Assembly (NCBI GenBank): GCA_009829735.1
Contig: CM020619.1
Location: 19,659,816-19,723,815 of the forward strand
Origin: Pyropia yezoensis
Lineage: Eukaryota > Rhodophyta > Bangiophyceae > Bangiales > Bangiaceae
Direction of reading: 5' to 3'
DNA length: 64,000 bases
The notes beneath the pieces are model-generated. The model saw only the letters and a program-made list of their open reading frames with translations. It did no database searches and had not been told where the DNA came from. Of the stretch, positions 55,481 to 64,000 are shown in pieces. The stretch's first letter is position 1. Every line of letters begins with the position of its first letter. Position numbers and translations under genes: made by a program.

Positions 55481-56923
55481 CGGTACACACGTGGCAGGGC
55501 AGCAGGGATGGGCAGGGGGGGGGGGGGGGCGTGGGACGACAGAGCGAGGGGGGTAATGGTGCGGCGGGGAGGGGGGGTGGTGGTGGGGGGGGGGGGGGGG
55601 TTGCGGCGCGAGAAGTGATTGCGACGTAGACTGTGAGGGGGTGGAGGTGCTTGGGACGCACCGCCGGCGGGGACGTGGTTTGGGGCGGCGTCTTGAAGGG
55701 GGGGGGACACGGGAGGGGAAGGGGAGGAGGGGAGGATTGCGTCGCCGCCTTTTGGGCGGTGGGGAGGAGGGGCTGGGGGCCAGCGGCAACGCAGCTGTGA
55801 CAGCAAACGGACCCGGGTGGCCCGTGGGCACACTCCAGACCAGCCGGCGGGCGCGGGGGCGTCGGGGTTGAGGTGGCGGCCACGGTGGCGAGGGGGAGGG
55901 GCGCCATCACCCACGATTGAGCTCCCCTCCCCCCCCCCGTCCCCACACTCCCCCAGCTGGCCCGCCCTTTCGGCATCCCCCGCTTGCGGCTGCGCCGCCG
56001 GCCGGCAGTCACCGCAGCATCGCAGCAGCGGCTGGCGAGGCCAAAACGGTGCCCGTAATGAGCTGTCCATGAAAGCGGCGCGCTCACTCCCTCGATATGC
56101 TCCTTTCACCGCCCGCCCCCCCCCGCCACCCCACGCACCCATCCCCTCAAAGGGCCCCTCGCGTAAACTAGGACTCTACTGTCACCGGCTCACCCTCCCT
56201 CGCCTCCTGCCCCGCCTCCTGCCCCGCCTCCTCCAGGCATGAATGCCAGCTCGTAGCCTCATCCGTCCCCCCCCCACCTCCCACTCGGTCGTGCAGGCAC
56301 GCACCCACACCAACCCCCCCACCGAGCGCGCGCGGCAGGGAGCGGGGGGGGGGGAGGGGGGAGGAGGCTCACCCTGTCAGCAGGGCGCCCCGGCACGAGG
56401 AGCAGCCGCTGGTGGCGGAGGGGGCGCGCCTGCCGGCGGCCGCGCGGATTGCCGTGCAGGCGCCCCGCCCTCTCCTTGCAGCTACGCAGTTGGCCGTGGC
56501 GAGGCGTCGAGCACTCCCACTACGTACAGGTCGCAGGCCGCAACGCCCCTCATTCCCAACACCCTTTTAGCGGGGGCCGTAGCGGTTGCGCTTCTCTGGA
56601 GGGCGGCGCCGAGACCCCGGGCAGCCAAAAAAAAAGGCGTGTGAGATGATTCTGCGCGTCTCTCATAGAGAGACCTGCTCACACGCGCCCAGCTGCAGCG
56701 GCCCCTCTTCCTGGGAGGTGAAAGAAACGGGGACCCACCCATTGGGACCTTCGGATGGGGGACTGCCAGCTGCAAGCAGTCCACCTCGGGACTAACCACG
56801 CCTCGTTATACATCGCGAGATACTGTATGGTCTTGAGCAGTTCCGCTTCGTATGCCTAGAGAGGTAGATAAACATAGATTTCTAGCGTCGCTCTGATTGG
56901 TCAAGCGATCAATACGAGTCATA
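55481..56923. other. spacer up to the pogo-type element
   Basis: 55.5-56.5 kb has G runs (55509-55528, 55587-55600) and C/T-rich DNA with no gene. From 56.79 kb the sequence becomes AT-rich (CATAGATTTC, GATTGGTCAAGCGATC), marking the target region of the transposon. No gene was recognised. Confidence 0.5.
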
Positions 56924-56939
56924 CAGTCATTATTCGACT

Positions 56940-57977
56940 ATGTCCGGCTCGATTATCGCCCTTGAGGCGTATGTCCGGCTCGGTTATCGCCTCAAGGGCG
57001 ATAATCGAGCCGCACATCGCACGACAGCCCTCCTCAGCAAGACAAGAATGTTCCGACGAGAAAGAGAAGAGCAATTGATGATTGAATTTATATTGTGGAA
57101 TGATCTGCACAATCCTTTTGTGCCGAGCGTCACCCCCCGCCTCGTCGTCCCAGCATCCCCACCGGCACCCGCAATGCGCACAGATTTACGCTTCGTTGCC
57201 CCACACCCCCGTTCCCCCTCACGAGACCAACGTGCGAATGTTGCGGATGCAACCCCGCTGCGACCTGGCTTCAGCGACATCGACGGCATGCACCGCGCTG
57301 TCGGCGGCGACGCAAGGACGGCAGCTACGCCCATTGGCGGTGCAGATTTGATTTCGTCACAGCCAGTGCCTGGGCCTTCTGCTGGTGGTCGCCCCTCGGC
57401 TCGCGCCGCGGCGGGGTCCGCATCCTCCTGGCATGGTGGCGGCGGGTTGGCGACTCCCCCTGGAGACAGGGATGTGCCGATCAGAGTGACACCTGGCGCG
57501 GTACCCCCCGCACGCGGTGGCGGCGGATCTTCAAGCGCCGCCCTCGGGGCCACAGCTCACCTCCGAGGGCTCCGCTTGCCGGTTGGCCCCCCCAATTCAT
57601 TGTCTTCTCCTGTGCAAGGCGTAGACGCTGGCGGCGGCGGACATCCAAATCACGCAGTCCGCTCGGCGGGCCGCCCGCGTGGTGGCGGCTCACCCACAGG
57701 CGCAACGACCATGCCATCACTCCCTGTGCGAGGCGGCGGCGGACCTGGTGGGGCTGGGCCAAACTTGGTGCCTGCCAGGAGTGACCAAGAACAAGTATCC
57801 TCCACGACTGAAGCGGCGCATCCACCGGAGCGGACAGGCGTATCTGCGGTGGCTGGCTTCCTTGCGACTCGCTCTTCTTCTGTGTCGGTCTCGAGTGCGG
57901 TTGACGCCGCCACTGCGGCTGCCGAGCCTTCCATTGCATTGTTGCACCCATCCGCCACCCCGGTTTGGTCTGCGTAA
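56940..57977 (+). CDS. Pro/Gly/Ser-rich ORF in frame with and just upstream of the pogo transposase
   Basis: A 345-aa frame that ends in TAA at 57975-57977; the transposase ATG follows immediately (TAAATG) in the same frame. The first 24 codons run through the palindrome, so the true start may be a later ATG (57039 or 57174). The composition is Gly/Pro/Ser/Ala with short GGGG repeats and no domain. It could be the disordered N-terminal part of one 847-residue transposase split by a nonsense codon, or simply the 5' leader of the element. The absence of stops over 1 kb favours a coding past, though GC bias weakens that argument. Confidence 0.4.
   Translation: MSGSIIALEAYVRLGYRLKGDNRAAHRTTALLSKTRMFRREREEQLMIEFILWNDLHNPFVPSVTPRLVVPASPPAPAMRTDLRFVAPHPRSPSRDQRANVADATPLRPGFSDIDGMHRAVGGDARTAATPIGGADLISSQPVPGPSAGGRPSARAAAGSASSWHGGGGLATPPGDRDVPIRVTPGAVPPARGGGGSSSAALGATAHLRGLRLPVGPPNSLSSPVQGVDAGGGGHPNHAVRSAGRPRGGGSPTGATTMPSLPVRGGGGPGGAGPNLVPARSDQEQVSSTTEAAHPPERTGVSAVAGFLATRSSSVSVSSAVDAATAAAEPSIALLHPSATPVWSA
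56946..57011. repeat. 24-bp perfect inverted repeat near the left end of the pogo element
   Basis: 56946-56969 (GGCTCGATTATCGCCCTTGA then GGCG) is the exact reverse complement of 56988-57011. In addition TGTCCGGCTCGATTATCGCC at 56941 recurs as a direct repeat (one G for A) at 56972. The nested direct and inverted copies make a strong hairpin just inside the element and could be transposase-binding sites. Confidence 0.85.
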
Positions 57978-59486
57978 ATGCGCGCAGCAGCCCGCGTTGC
58001 GGCTGTGACGGCCCACGCTGTGCTGACGTCACCTCCCTCTGCGCGGGCCCCTGCACGCCGTATCGGAGGGGAGCGGCGCACGAGGACCCCGTTGACTCTC
58101 GAGACGAAGCAGCGCATCATCCAATGGAAGCAGGCCGGCAAGTCGTGGGACTACATTGCGGCACAACTCAATTCGGGGCACTCCTATAGCGCCATGAGCC
58201 GGACCTGGAAGAATGGGGCAAAATATCTCGCGAGAGCGGCGGGGGGGGAGTCGGTGGAGGCGGCATCCAGCAAGGTAGGCGCTTTCCCGCAGGTGGACTC
58301 GCGACTGCACGCCTGGTGTCTGGCGGTCCGCGCTCGGGGTCGCAAGCGGGTGCCTGTGTCTTTGGCCATTCTGCGGTGCAAGGCGTTGCAGATACCATCT
58401 ACCCTCGGCGTATCTTACTTTAGTGCATCGAATGCCTACCTGCAGAACTGGGCACGGCGCTACGGGTGGGCAAGAGTGGCCTTGCACGGGTGCGGAGCGT
58501 CGGCCAACGTGGAGGAGGCGGCGGCACGCATGGCCGCGATCCGGCAGCAGCTGGCGGGTGTCGACCCAGACTTAATTTACAATGCTGACGAAACGGGTCT
58601 CTTGTACCGGTGCCTGCCTTCCCGCTCCTATGTGCCACGCGACGACCGTCGGCAAGCGCGGGGGTCCAAAATTCTGCGGAGCAAGGACCGGGTAACCCTT
58701 ACCCTTTGCAGGAATGCAACAGGGTCCCACAAGCTACCTGTCACAATGATTGGGAAGGCGGCGCAGCCTGATTGTTTTGTCGGCCAAGCCAACCGGTGCC
58801 CGCTCCCGTACTACTCCCAGAAGTCGGCCTGGACTGACTCGAGTGTGTTCAAGAGGTGGTTCCACGAGGTGTTTGTACCGGGTGTACGGACGCGGACGCG
58901 CAGCCACGTCTTCCTAATTTTGAACAACCTGGGGTGTCACTCGGACATTTCCGACCCGCAGGTGACCATTATTGAGCTGCCTCCGAACACAACGGCGGTG
59001 TACCAGCCAATGGATGCGGGTGTTATTTCCGCCCTGAAGCGGCGGTACAAATTCCGCCTGCTCCAGAGGGTGGTGGCCAACCTCGATGGATTGCTGGCCT
59101 CGGGTGAAGCTCAGCCCCGGGTGCCGCGTGGGGGCGGGTTGGACATCGGGGGACATGCCCATTTACGTGACGCGGCCCTCATCATTGAGGATGAGGGGCG
59201 GGCCATCACCGCCGAGCACCTCGCCAACTGCTGGCTTAAGGCGGACGTCCTGCCGGTTGAGGCTGCCGCAGAGGTCCGCCGCCAGGTCCATGGCGTGGTG
59301 CCGGCTTTTGACAACGTACACACGGACGTGTCTGACGTTGTGGCGTTGCAGGCCAACGCCTCGCTCGCCGAGGAGTGTGTACGCGTCAGGGGGCCCGAAA
59401 GAGTGCGAGCAGTCCGTCTTTGGCTTGCGGCAGAGGACGACGCCGAGGCGATTGACGAGGCGGTGGATATGGTTTTGGATGGGTAG
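57978..59486 (+). CDS. pogo/Tigger-type transposase with second catalytic Asp replaced by Asn
   Basis: 502 aa. An N-terminal helix-turn-helix of the Psq/CENP-B type (TLETKQRIIQWKQAGKSWDYIAAQLN, about residues 40-85) is followed by a CENP-B-like second HTH (about 110-160: RLHAWCLAVRARG...YLQNWARRYG). A DDE_1 superfamily catalytic domain then runs from about residue 195: first Asp in YNADETGLLYRC, third Asp in AVYQPMDAGVISALKRRYK. At the second site the family reads LLLDN..xH, but here codons 58923-58928 are AAC AAC (LILNNLGCH). The catalytic Asp is therefore Asn, a single G-to-A change from GAC. This predicts loss of strand transfer unless a neighbour substitutes. The rest of the frame is intact, suggesting a young lesion or a retained binding role. 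The final 100 residues are Ala/Asp/Glu-rich. Confidence 0.9.
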   Translation: MRAAARVAAVTAHAVLTSPPSARAPARRIGGERRTRTPLTLETKQRIIQWKQAGKSWDYIAAQLNSGHSYSAMSRTWKNGAKYLARAAGGESVEAASSKVGAFPQVDSRLHAWCLAVRARGRKRVPVSLAILRCKALQIPSTLGVSYFSASNAYLQNWARRYGWARVALHGCGASANVEEAAARMAAIRQQLAGVDPDLIYNADETGLLYRCLPSRSYVPRDDRRQARGSKILRSKDRVTLTLCRNATGSHKLPVTMIGKAAQPDCFVGQANRCPLPYYSQKSAWTDSSVFKRWFHEVFVPGVRTRTRSHVFLILNNLGCHSDISDPQVTIIELPPNTTAVYQPMDAGVISALKRRYKFRLLQRVVANLDGLLASGEAQPRVPRGGGLDIGGHAHLRDAALIIEDEGRAITAEHLANCWLKADVLPVEAAAEVRRQVHGVVPAFDNVHTDVSDVVALQANASLAEECVRVRGPERVRAVRLWLAAEDDAEAIDEAVDMVLDG

Positions 59487-59636
59487 GACGACGAGTGAGC
59501 CCGGCTTGTATTTTTTTTTTCTCGGTCGAGTGCCTCGTGTTGCAGCAGCTGCGCCCGTCATCACGCCCCCTCCCTTTATTGACTTAGCCGTGCCACTCGC
59601 TGATGTGGACGCGAGGGTTCAGTCCATAAACTACTG

Positions 59637-59900
59637 TATTTGAGTGTACATCGCGGTCGGAACAGTCCGGAACGTGCAACACTCAGTGTGGAACAGGAGA
59701 GGGCTACTTGTACACGAGAACCCCAGCCACAATCGCGTACGCACTGTAAAGTCTTTCTCCATTGCTGGGCACCCTTTGTGGCGACCGTAAGCCGAAGGAT
59801 TGATTAACTTGATTCCGCCCTCTGATTGGTCTGTGACAACAATCAAATGCTGACGCATGCGTTGATCGCACCGTAAAGGTCGGTCGACCTGCATTGGTTA
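59637..59900. other. flank of the pogo element
   Basis: AT-richer unique-looking DNA with a GATTGGTC motif (59824) and the 12-bp palindrome around TGACGCATGCGT (59852-59863). No gene. Confidence 0.4.
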
Positions 59901-60707
59901 CTATCGTGCTTTTCTATAAAATGCCCGGACAAGAACGTGCGGCGTTTGCGCCGTCTGTTCAGACACTGTTCCATTGGCCTGGGCGGGGGTGGTCCGGACA
60001 CTACGTCGGACTGAGGCAAAACGTTCCAGCCACCAGGCCCGGGAATTCCAATCATCTCGTTTGCCTCACGTGGAAAAGCTCGCGATTTGTATCTCCCCGC
60101 CGGACGTGTCACCCGCTGGCCCGAAAAGAAGGCCTCTCCGTTGCTCCTGTTGGGCCACTCTGTGACCCACTTATTCGCTGAAAAAACCTCCGCACCGCGC
60201 CGGGTGGCCCTCCAGAATGGGGTGCAAACGCCGCACGATACGATTCCCCAGGTCGGCTTCCGGCCGATCCATCTGCTAACTGAGGCACTGGGGGCGCCCC
60301 TGCCCCCAATTGGCTGGAACGTCGCAGCCGCAGACACCAGCCAGGCCTGAAATGGGCTCGGAACGCCGCAGCCTCCAGACCGCGTCAGGGAGCTTTCGAC
60401 GCTGCCCCACACAAGTTGGAATTTCATGGCGGCTTGCCATTGGACGAGCAAAGAGCAGTTGATCCACAGAGGATCTCCCATTTTCTCGTGTTGTGGGAAC
60501 CGCGGGGACGTTGATTGTTCGTGTCAGAAACAGAGTCGTCTGCCTGCCTTTCGGCAATGACGTGAGGTCACTCTGCAGAGAACCCATGTCCAACTGATCG
60601 CCTTCTCACCATGGCACACGCACCGGCCACTTCGAAAAGGAGGCTGGGCTAGCCTCTGCGTCCTCGTGGCGCGCCTGTATCGACTTGGTGACTTCGTGGG
60701 GCCTCGG

Positions 60708-60793
60708 AGCGGATGGGTCTCCCTCCGGCGCTCCAGCCGAGCGTCCTCAGAGCGGATGGGTCTCCCTCCGGCGCTCCAGCCGAGCGTCCTATC
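60708..60793. repeat. 43-bp tandem duplication
   Basis: AGCGGATGGGTCTCCCTCCG and the following GCGCTCCAGCCGAGCGTCCT occur at 60708 and again at 60751 with no mismatch that I can see over about 40 bp. It lies in the left half of the inverted-repeat block. Confidence 0.9.
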
Positions 60794-61055
60794 GCAAAAT
60801 TCGCCACGGAACACGATGTACAAGATAATTTGGCACCCCGTTTTTACGGTGATCTCCAGCGTGAGGCCCAGAAGCACCCATTGACCACTGGCAGCTACCA
60901 GAAGCTTTTTCTTCTGGGTGCACGCACCGTCGTTCCCCACCCTGTCCTCCACCCACATCCACCACCGTCGTCCCCCCACCATCATCGCCACCCCGGCGTG
61001 CCGTTGCGGCCACACCCGGGTGGCGGCAGGCACGGCGACGCGGCGGCCGCCGCCG

Positions 61056-61058
61056 ACG

Positions 61059-61089
<31 letters not shown>

Positions 61090-61502
61090 TGGCGGTGGCG
61101 GTGGCGGTGGCGGTGGCGGCGGCGGTGGCGGTGGCGGTGGCGGTGGCGGTTGCGGTGGCGGTGGCGGTGGCGGTGGCGGTGGCGGTTGCGGTTGCGGTGG
61201 CGGTGGCGGTGGCGGTGGCGGTGGCGGCCCGGTCCCCCCACGAGCCCACCGCCGCGGTACCCCCACAGCGGCTTTCCACCGTCACAAACTGCGACGAAGC
61301 GTGCCTGTCACCCCCAACACAAGGAGTGGCGGTGGCGGTGGCGGTGGCGGTGGCGGTGGCGGTGGCGGTGGCGGTGGCGGTGGGGGTGGCGGTGGCGGTG
61401 GCGGCCCGGTCCCCCACGAGCCCACCGCCGCGGTACCCCCACAGCGGCTTTCCACCGTCACAAACTGCGACGAAGCGTGCCTGTCACCCCCAACACAAGG
61501 AG
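61056..61502. repeat. GGTGGC hexanucleotide arrays and a 176-177-bp direct duplication
   Basis: 61056-61223 is a (GGTGGC)n array with a few GGC/TGC changes. It is followed by a unique 103-bp piece (61224-61326: CGGTCCC..CACGAGCCCACC.. to CACAAGGAG). A second, shorter GGTGGC array (61327-61400) and a near-identical copy of the unique piece (61401-61502, one C fewer) follow. The two unique pieces are about 176 bp apart, so array plus flank were duplicated as a unit. Confidence 0.9.
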
Positions 61503-64000
61503 AAAAAGAACTGCGGTGGCGACCCAACTATTTAGTCTACCCCTGCCCCCGCCCCTTCCCCAAACACCCCCACCCCTCTGCCTACACCCGCCCCCCCCCC
61601 AGCACGAAGCTCCCCCCGGCACAAATCCCCGGCGCAGCACCCAACCAAGCTCCTACATCACGAGCACTCTGCGACCATTTTCTGGCCCCTCCCAACGTCG
61701 AGCCCCTCACGGCCATCCCCACACAGCCGGCACAATCATCGCAGCCCCCCCCCCCACTCGTACCACGACGACAACAGCTGTCCCCTCCTCCGGCCCCCGT
61801 CTGCACGTCAACGCAGCCGTCGTGTCCACTCCCCCCATCCCTCCTCCACCACGACGGACCAGGACAAACAACGTCCCCAGCGGTGGCACCTGCGCGACCG
61901 CCGCTCCTTCAACCCTGTCACCTCAGCGCGCAGTAGCGACCGCCACTCCCCCCCCGCAGCCACAATCGCAGTCGCCGCTCGACTGCTCCCCCAAAGCACG
62001 ATCGCCGCCACCGCCACCTCCATCTGGTTGTCGTCACCACCGGAGGCGGCAACGTGCACCACCGCGGCGGAAAACCGCCACAGCGACGACATCGCCGCAG
62101 CCGTCCCTCTCCACAACCGCCGAAAAGCCCACGGCCGCCACCGCTACAGTTCCCTTCACCTGAAAAGCAGTCACAACAACCGGCCAAAAAACTCGCCCAT
62201 CACCTCAACGATAGGGGAGAAGAAAGTAAGGAAAAACTAGTGATAAAAGAACAGAGGCGGCGGGGTCGCCCCCAACGACCCCTCCGGCCCCCGAGCGCCT
62301 CCTCCCCCCAAGCACCCCACCAGCTCTAGCACCCACCTCCCCCCCCCACCCCCCCACCATGAACCCCCCTCCTACCATCCATCGCCTCTTCACGCATCCA
62401 CCACCCGCACAACCACAAGCGCACTACCAAAAGTTCCCCCCCACCCTCCATATAGCTTTCCACACCACCGTCCCCCCCCACCCGCCACTCTCTGCGCCGT
62501 CCCCTCCTTCCCACCCCCACCATCACAACCGCAGCAGCCACCCCCTTCGGCCCCTCATTACACCACTGCCGCCGTCGTGCACCTCCCCCCACCTCAATCG
62601 CCAGACGTGGACACCTCTTGCCGCCGTGGATGAACGCAACCGCCCTTGCCGCCGCCGCAGACGAGCCCGCCGCCTCAGCAAACGAGCCCGCCGCCGCCGC
62701 GCCGACCCTCCTCCCCCGCCGACAGCCCATCCAACACCACCGCAACCATCCCCCCCCCCTCCGTCGCTCACCACTACCGCCACAGCAACTATCCCCACCT
62801 CCACCGTCGCTCACCACCCACATCCACCGCAGCCCCCCCCCCCCCCCCCCCTCCACCGCTCCCCCCCCCCCGGCTCCACCGCCCCCGTCCCCCCACTCCA
62901 CCGCCCCCTCTCCCCCTCCGCCGCCGCCCCCTCCCCCCCTGCCCTTCACCACCACAGACGAGTACACTTGCCGTCGCCGTCGAGGTCGCCATCAACCGCC
63001 ACCGCCGACGCTGAAGCCCACCGACGTGACGACCGTTATCCACCGTCATCACCACGGATGGGGCCGCCGCCACCGTCGCAACGGACACCCACCGCCGCAA
63101 AAAATATGGACGGCGAGCAGTACGACAGCACAGCATCATCGTTACCACCATCCGTGACGTCGCCGCCACCATCGCGTCCGCCGCCGCCGTCGCCGCCGCC
63201 GCCGATCGCCGGCGGGCCAGATCGCGGCGACGACGACGGTGGCGGCGACGACGGTGATGGACAATCCGCTACCAGAAGCATTCCACATATTTCAAGAAGT
63301 GGCCTGCCAACTCGAGTCCTGTCAATGTGTGGCTGTCGAGCCGTCGTCGGTCGATCTCAAGAATTATCGCGATGTGCCAGGAAATGTACAGGGTAAGCTT
63401 AAACATTTTGCACATCCCATTCACGCTGGGACTGTTGGGAACTGGCCTCGATCGATCGCAGAGACGGGGCCACCAGGCAAGCAGCCAACTCGCCTCACAG
63501 ATAGACTTCTCCCGTGAGGTCTGGCCTTGGTCAGCGGCACTCACCAGAGTACAGGAAGCAGGCCCAGGCACTTGAACGGGCTTGGGCTGCCCCAGCTGCC
63601 ATTGGCTGCCTACGCCCTCGCGACTTGGTGGTCCACCTCCGACATGAGAAACGCCGCAGCACGGTGTCCGGGCATTTTATAGAAAAGCACGATAGACACC
63701 GTGCCCAAGCAAGGATGTGACAGCAATGGAGAGAGACTGTAACGCCATCGACTTCTCAGCGTTTACTTGTGAACTCGAGACAAGCACGTCCGGGAGATTC
63801 GCAATTGAAACGGAGAAGAGATCCACAATGAAATGGGGAAGCGACTCACCCACCAGCACACGCACACCGAACAGGGTCGCAGGGGGGGTGATTCGGGTTC
63901 GGGTTCGGATTTTGAATTCAAGTCGAATTGCAGTAATCCCGTGGGCGTTCGACTCGAACGCGCTTGCGGATTGAACACGTGGCAACGAGTTTAACACGTG
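61503..64000. other. C-rich low-complexity DNA, then AT-richer right end
   Basis: 61.5-63.2 kb is Pro/Thr/Ser-biased C-rich DNA on the plus strand and Gly-rich on the minus strand; many ORFs are open but none has mixed composition. 63.25-64.0 kb is AT-richer, with no motif in its ORFs. A short GATTCGGGTTCGGGTTCGGA repeat lies at 63890-63910. No gene is called. Confidence 0.5.

Larger units (their letters stand above)
56924..59636 (+). mobile_element. pogo/Tigger-type (Tc1/mariner superfamily) DNA transposon, 2.7 kb
   Basis: Proposed limits are CAGT at 56924-56927 and ACTG at 59633-59636, each flanked by TA (56922-56923 and 59637-59638), which is the pogo-family target duplication. The outer ends are an imperfect inverted repeat: left TACAGTCATTATTCGACT against right (reverse complement) TACAGTAGTTTATGGACT, 13 of 18 matching. 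A pogo-type transposase fills the right two thirds. A 24-bp internal palindrome lies 22 bp inside the left end. The end match is modest, so the boundaries are a proposal. Confidence 0.6.
59901..63695. repeat. 3.8-kb block bounded by 31-bp perfect inverted repeats
   Basis: 59901-59931 (starting CTATCGTGCTTTTCTATAAA) is the exact reverse complement of 63665-63695. Weaker similarity goes on inwards (a CGTGC/GCGGCGTTT motif on both sides) and a few bases outwards (GCA..GGT). The repeat includes a TATA-like TATAAAA. The interior has no transposase: it holds two tandem duplications, a hexanucleotide array and C-rich DNA. It may be a non-autonomous element or two inverted copies of a dispersed promoter-like repeat; no clear target duplication was found. 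Confidence 0.6.

Noticed and set aside
57174-57977. Reading the pogo upstream ORF as an independent accessory gene
   Set aside because: No domain, Gly/Pro repeats, and exactly in frame with the transposase, so a split extension or leader is simpler.
60524-61417. Minus-strand ORF coding Ala-Thr repeats
   Set aside because: It is simply the GGTGGC array read in reverse.
62359-63396. 345-aa Pro/Ser/His-rich plus ORF
   Set aside because: Composition is that of the C-rich DNA itself, with other frames equally open; no motif.
1-64000. Stop-codon reassignment to explain the in-frame TGA and TAA codons
   Set aside because: Other genes here end properly at TGA, TAA or TAG right after their conserved C-termini, and the interruptions use two different stops.
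1-64000. CRISPR array, bacterial operon or phage
   Set aside because: Repeats are tandem or degenerate without regular spacers, genes are spliced and monocistronic, and all recognised proteins are eukaryotic or eukaryotic transposon proteins.
1-64000. tRNA or rRNA genes
   Set aside because: No cloverleaf with an intact TTCGA arm or rRNA motif was recognised by eye; a covariance-model scan would be needed to exclude them.

Overview
The window looks like nuclear DNA of a GC-rich, intron-poor photosynthetic eukaryote, most probably a bangiophyte red alga (Porphyra/Pyropia type). The evidence is a plastid-type heme oxygenase with a transit-like leader, a spliceosomal factor, a replicative polymerase subunit, a Golgi trafficking protein and a Josephin deubiquitinase, all eukaryotic. 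Introns are short (about 140-400 nt) with GT..AG borders, and several donors read GTACGT. Very long C/G homopolymers, GGC/GGT microsatellites and minisatellites fill the spacers. Most long ORFs on both strands are GC-bias artefacts. The organism is inferred; no search could be run.

Layout. 0.7-6.5 kb: PIF/Harbinger-type DNA transposon remnant, with a transposase (+) broken by one in-frame TGA, a 60-bp minisatellite, and a convergent Myb/SANT-like partner gene (-). 10.1-11.3 kb: heme oxygenase (two exons). 12.0-14.8 kb: unrecognised three-exon gene (-). 16.7-18.6 kb: DNA polymerase delta subunit 3 (POLD3/Cdc27). 19.3-21.3 kb: DUF819 membrane protein with a frame break at a C24 run. 22.2-25.4 kb: Raf-like kinase with EF-hands (-). 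28.4-30.1 kb: gene fragments, including a decayed copy of part of the downstream SDR gene. 31.0-32.3 kb: Josephin protease (three exons). 35.6-37.1 kb: short-chain dehydrogenase with a coding-like tail past its TAA. 38.4-39.3 kb: stand-alone CobW C-terminal-domain protein (-). 46.5-47.1 kb: GOT1 (-). 49.9-50.6 kb: four-TM protein. 51.3-54.7 kb: SYF1/XAB2 splicing factor (-), its acidic tail displaced by a C-run frame break. 55.2-55.5 kb: small membrane protein (-). 56.9-59.6 kb: pogo/Tigger-type transposon with TA target site and CAGT ends, whose transposase lacks the second catalytic Asp. 59.9-63.7 kb: repeat-rich block bounded by 31-bp perfect inverted repeats.

The host genes are housekeeping genes that do not form a pathway: phycobilin/heme metabolism, DNA replication, splicing, trafficking, ubiquitin and signalling. 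I found no convincing novel multi-gene system. The most informative oddities are the two transposons with single-codon lesions, the homopolymer frame breaks, the SDR readthrough-like tail, the dispersed fragments and the inverted-repeat block at the right end.
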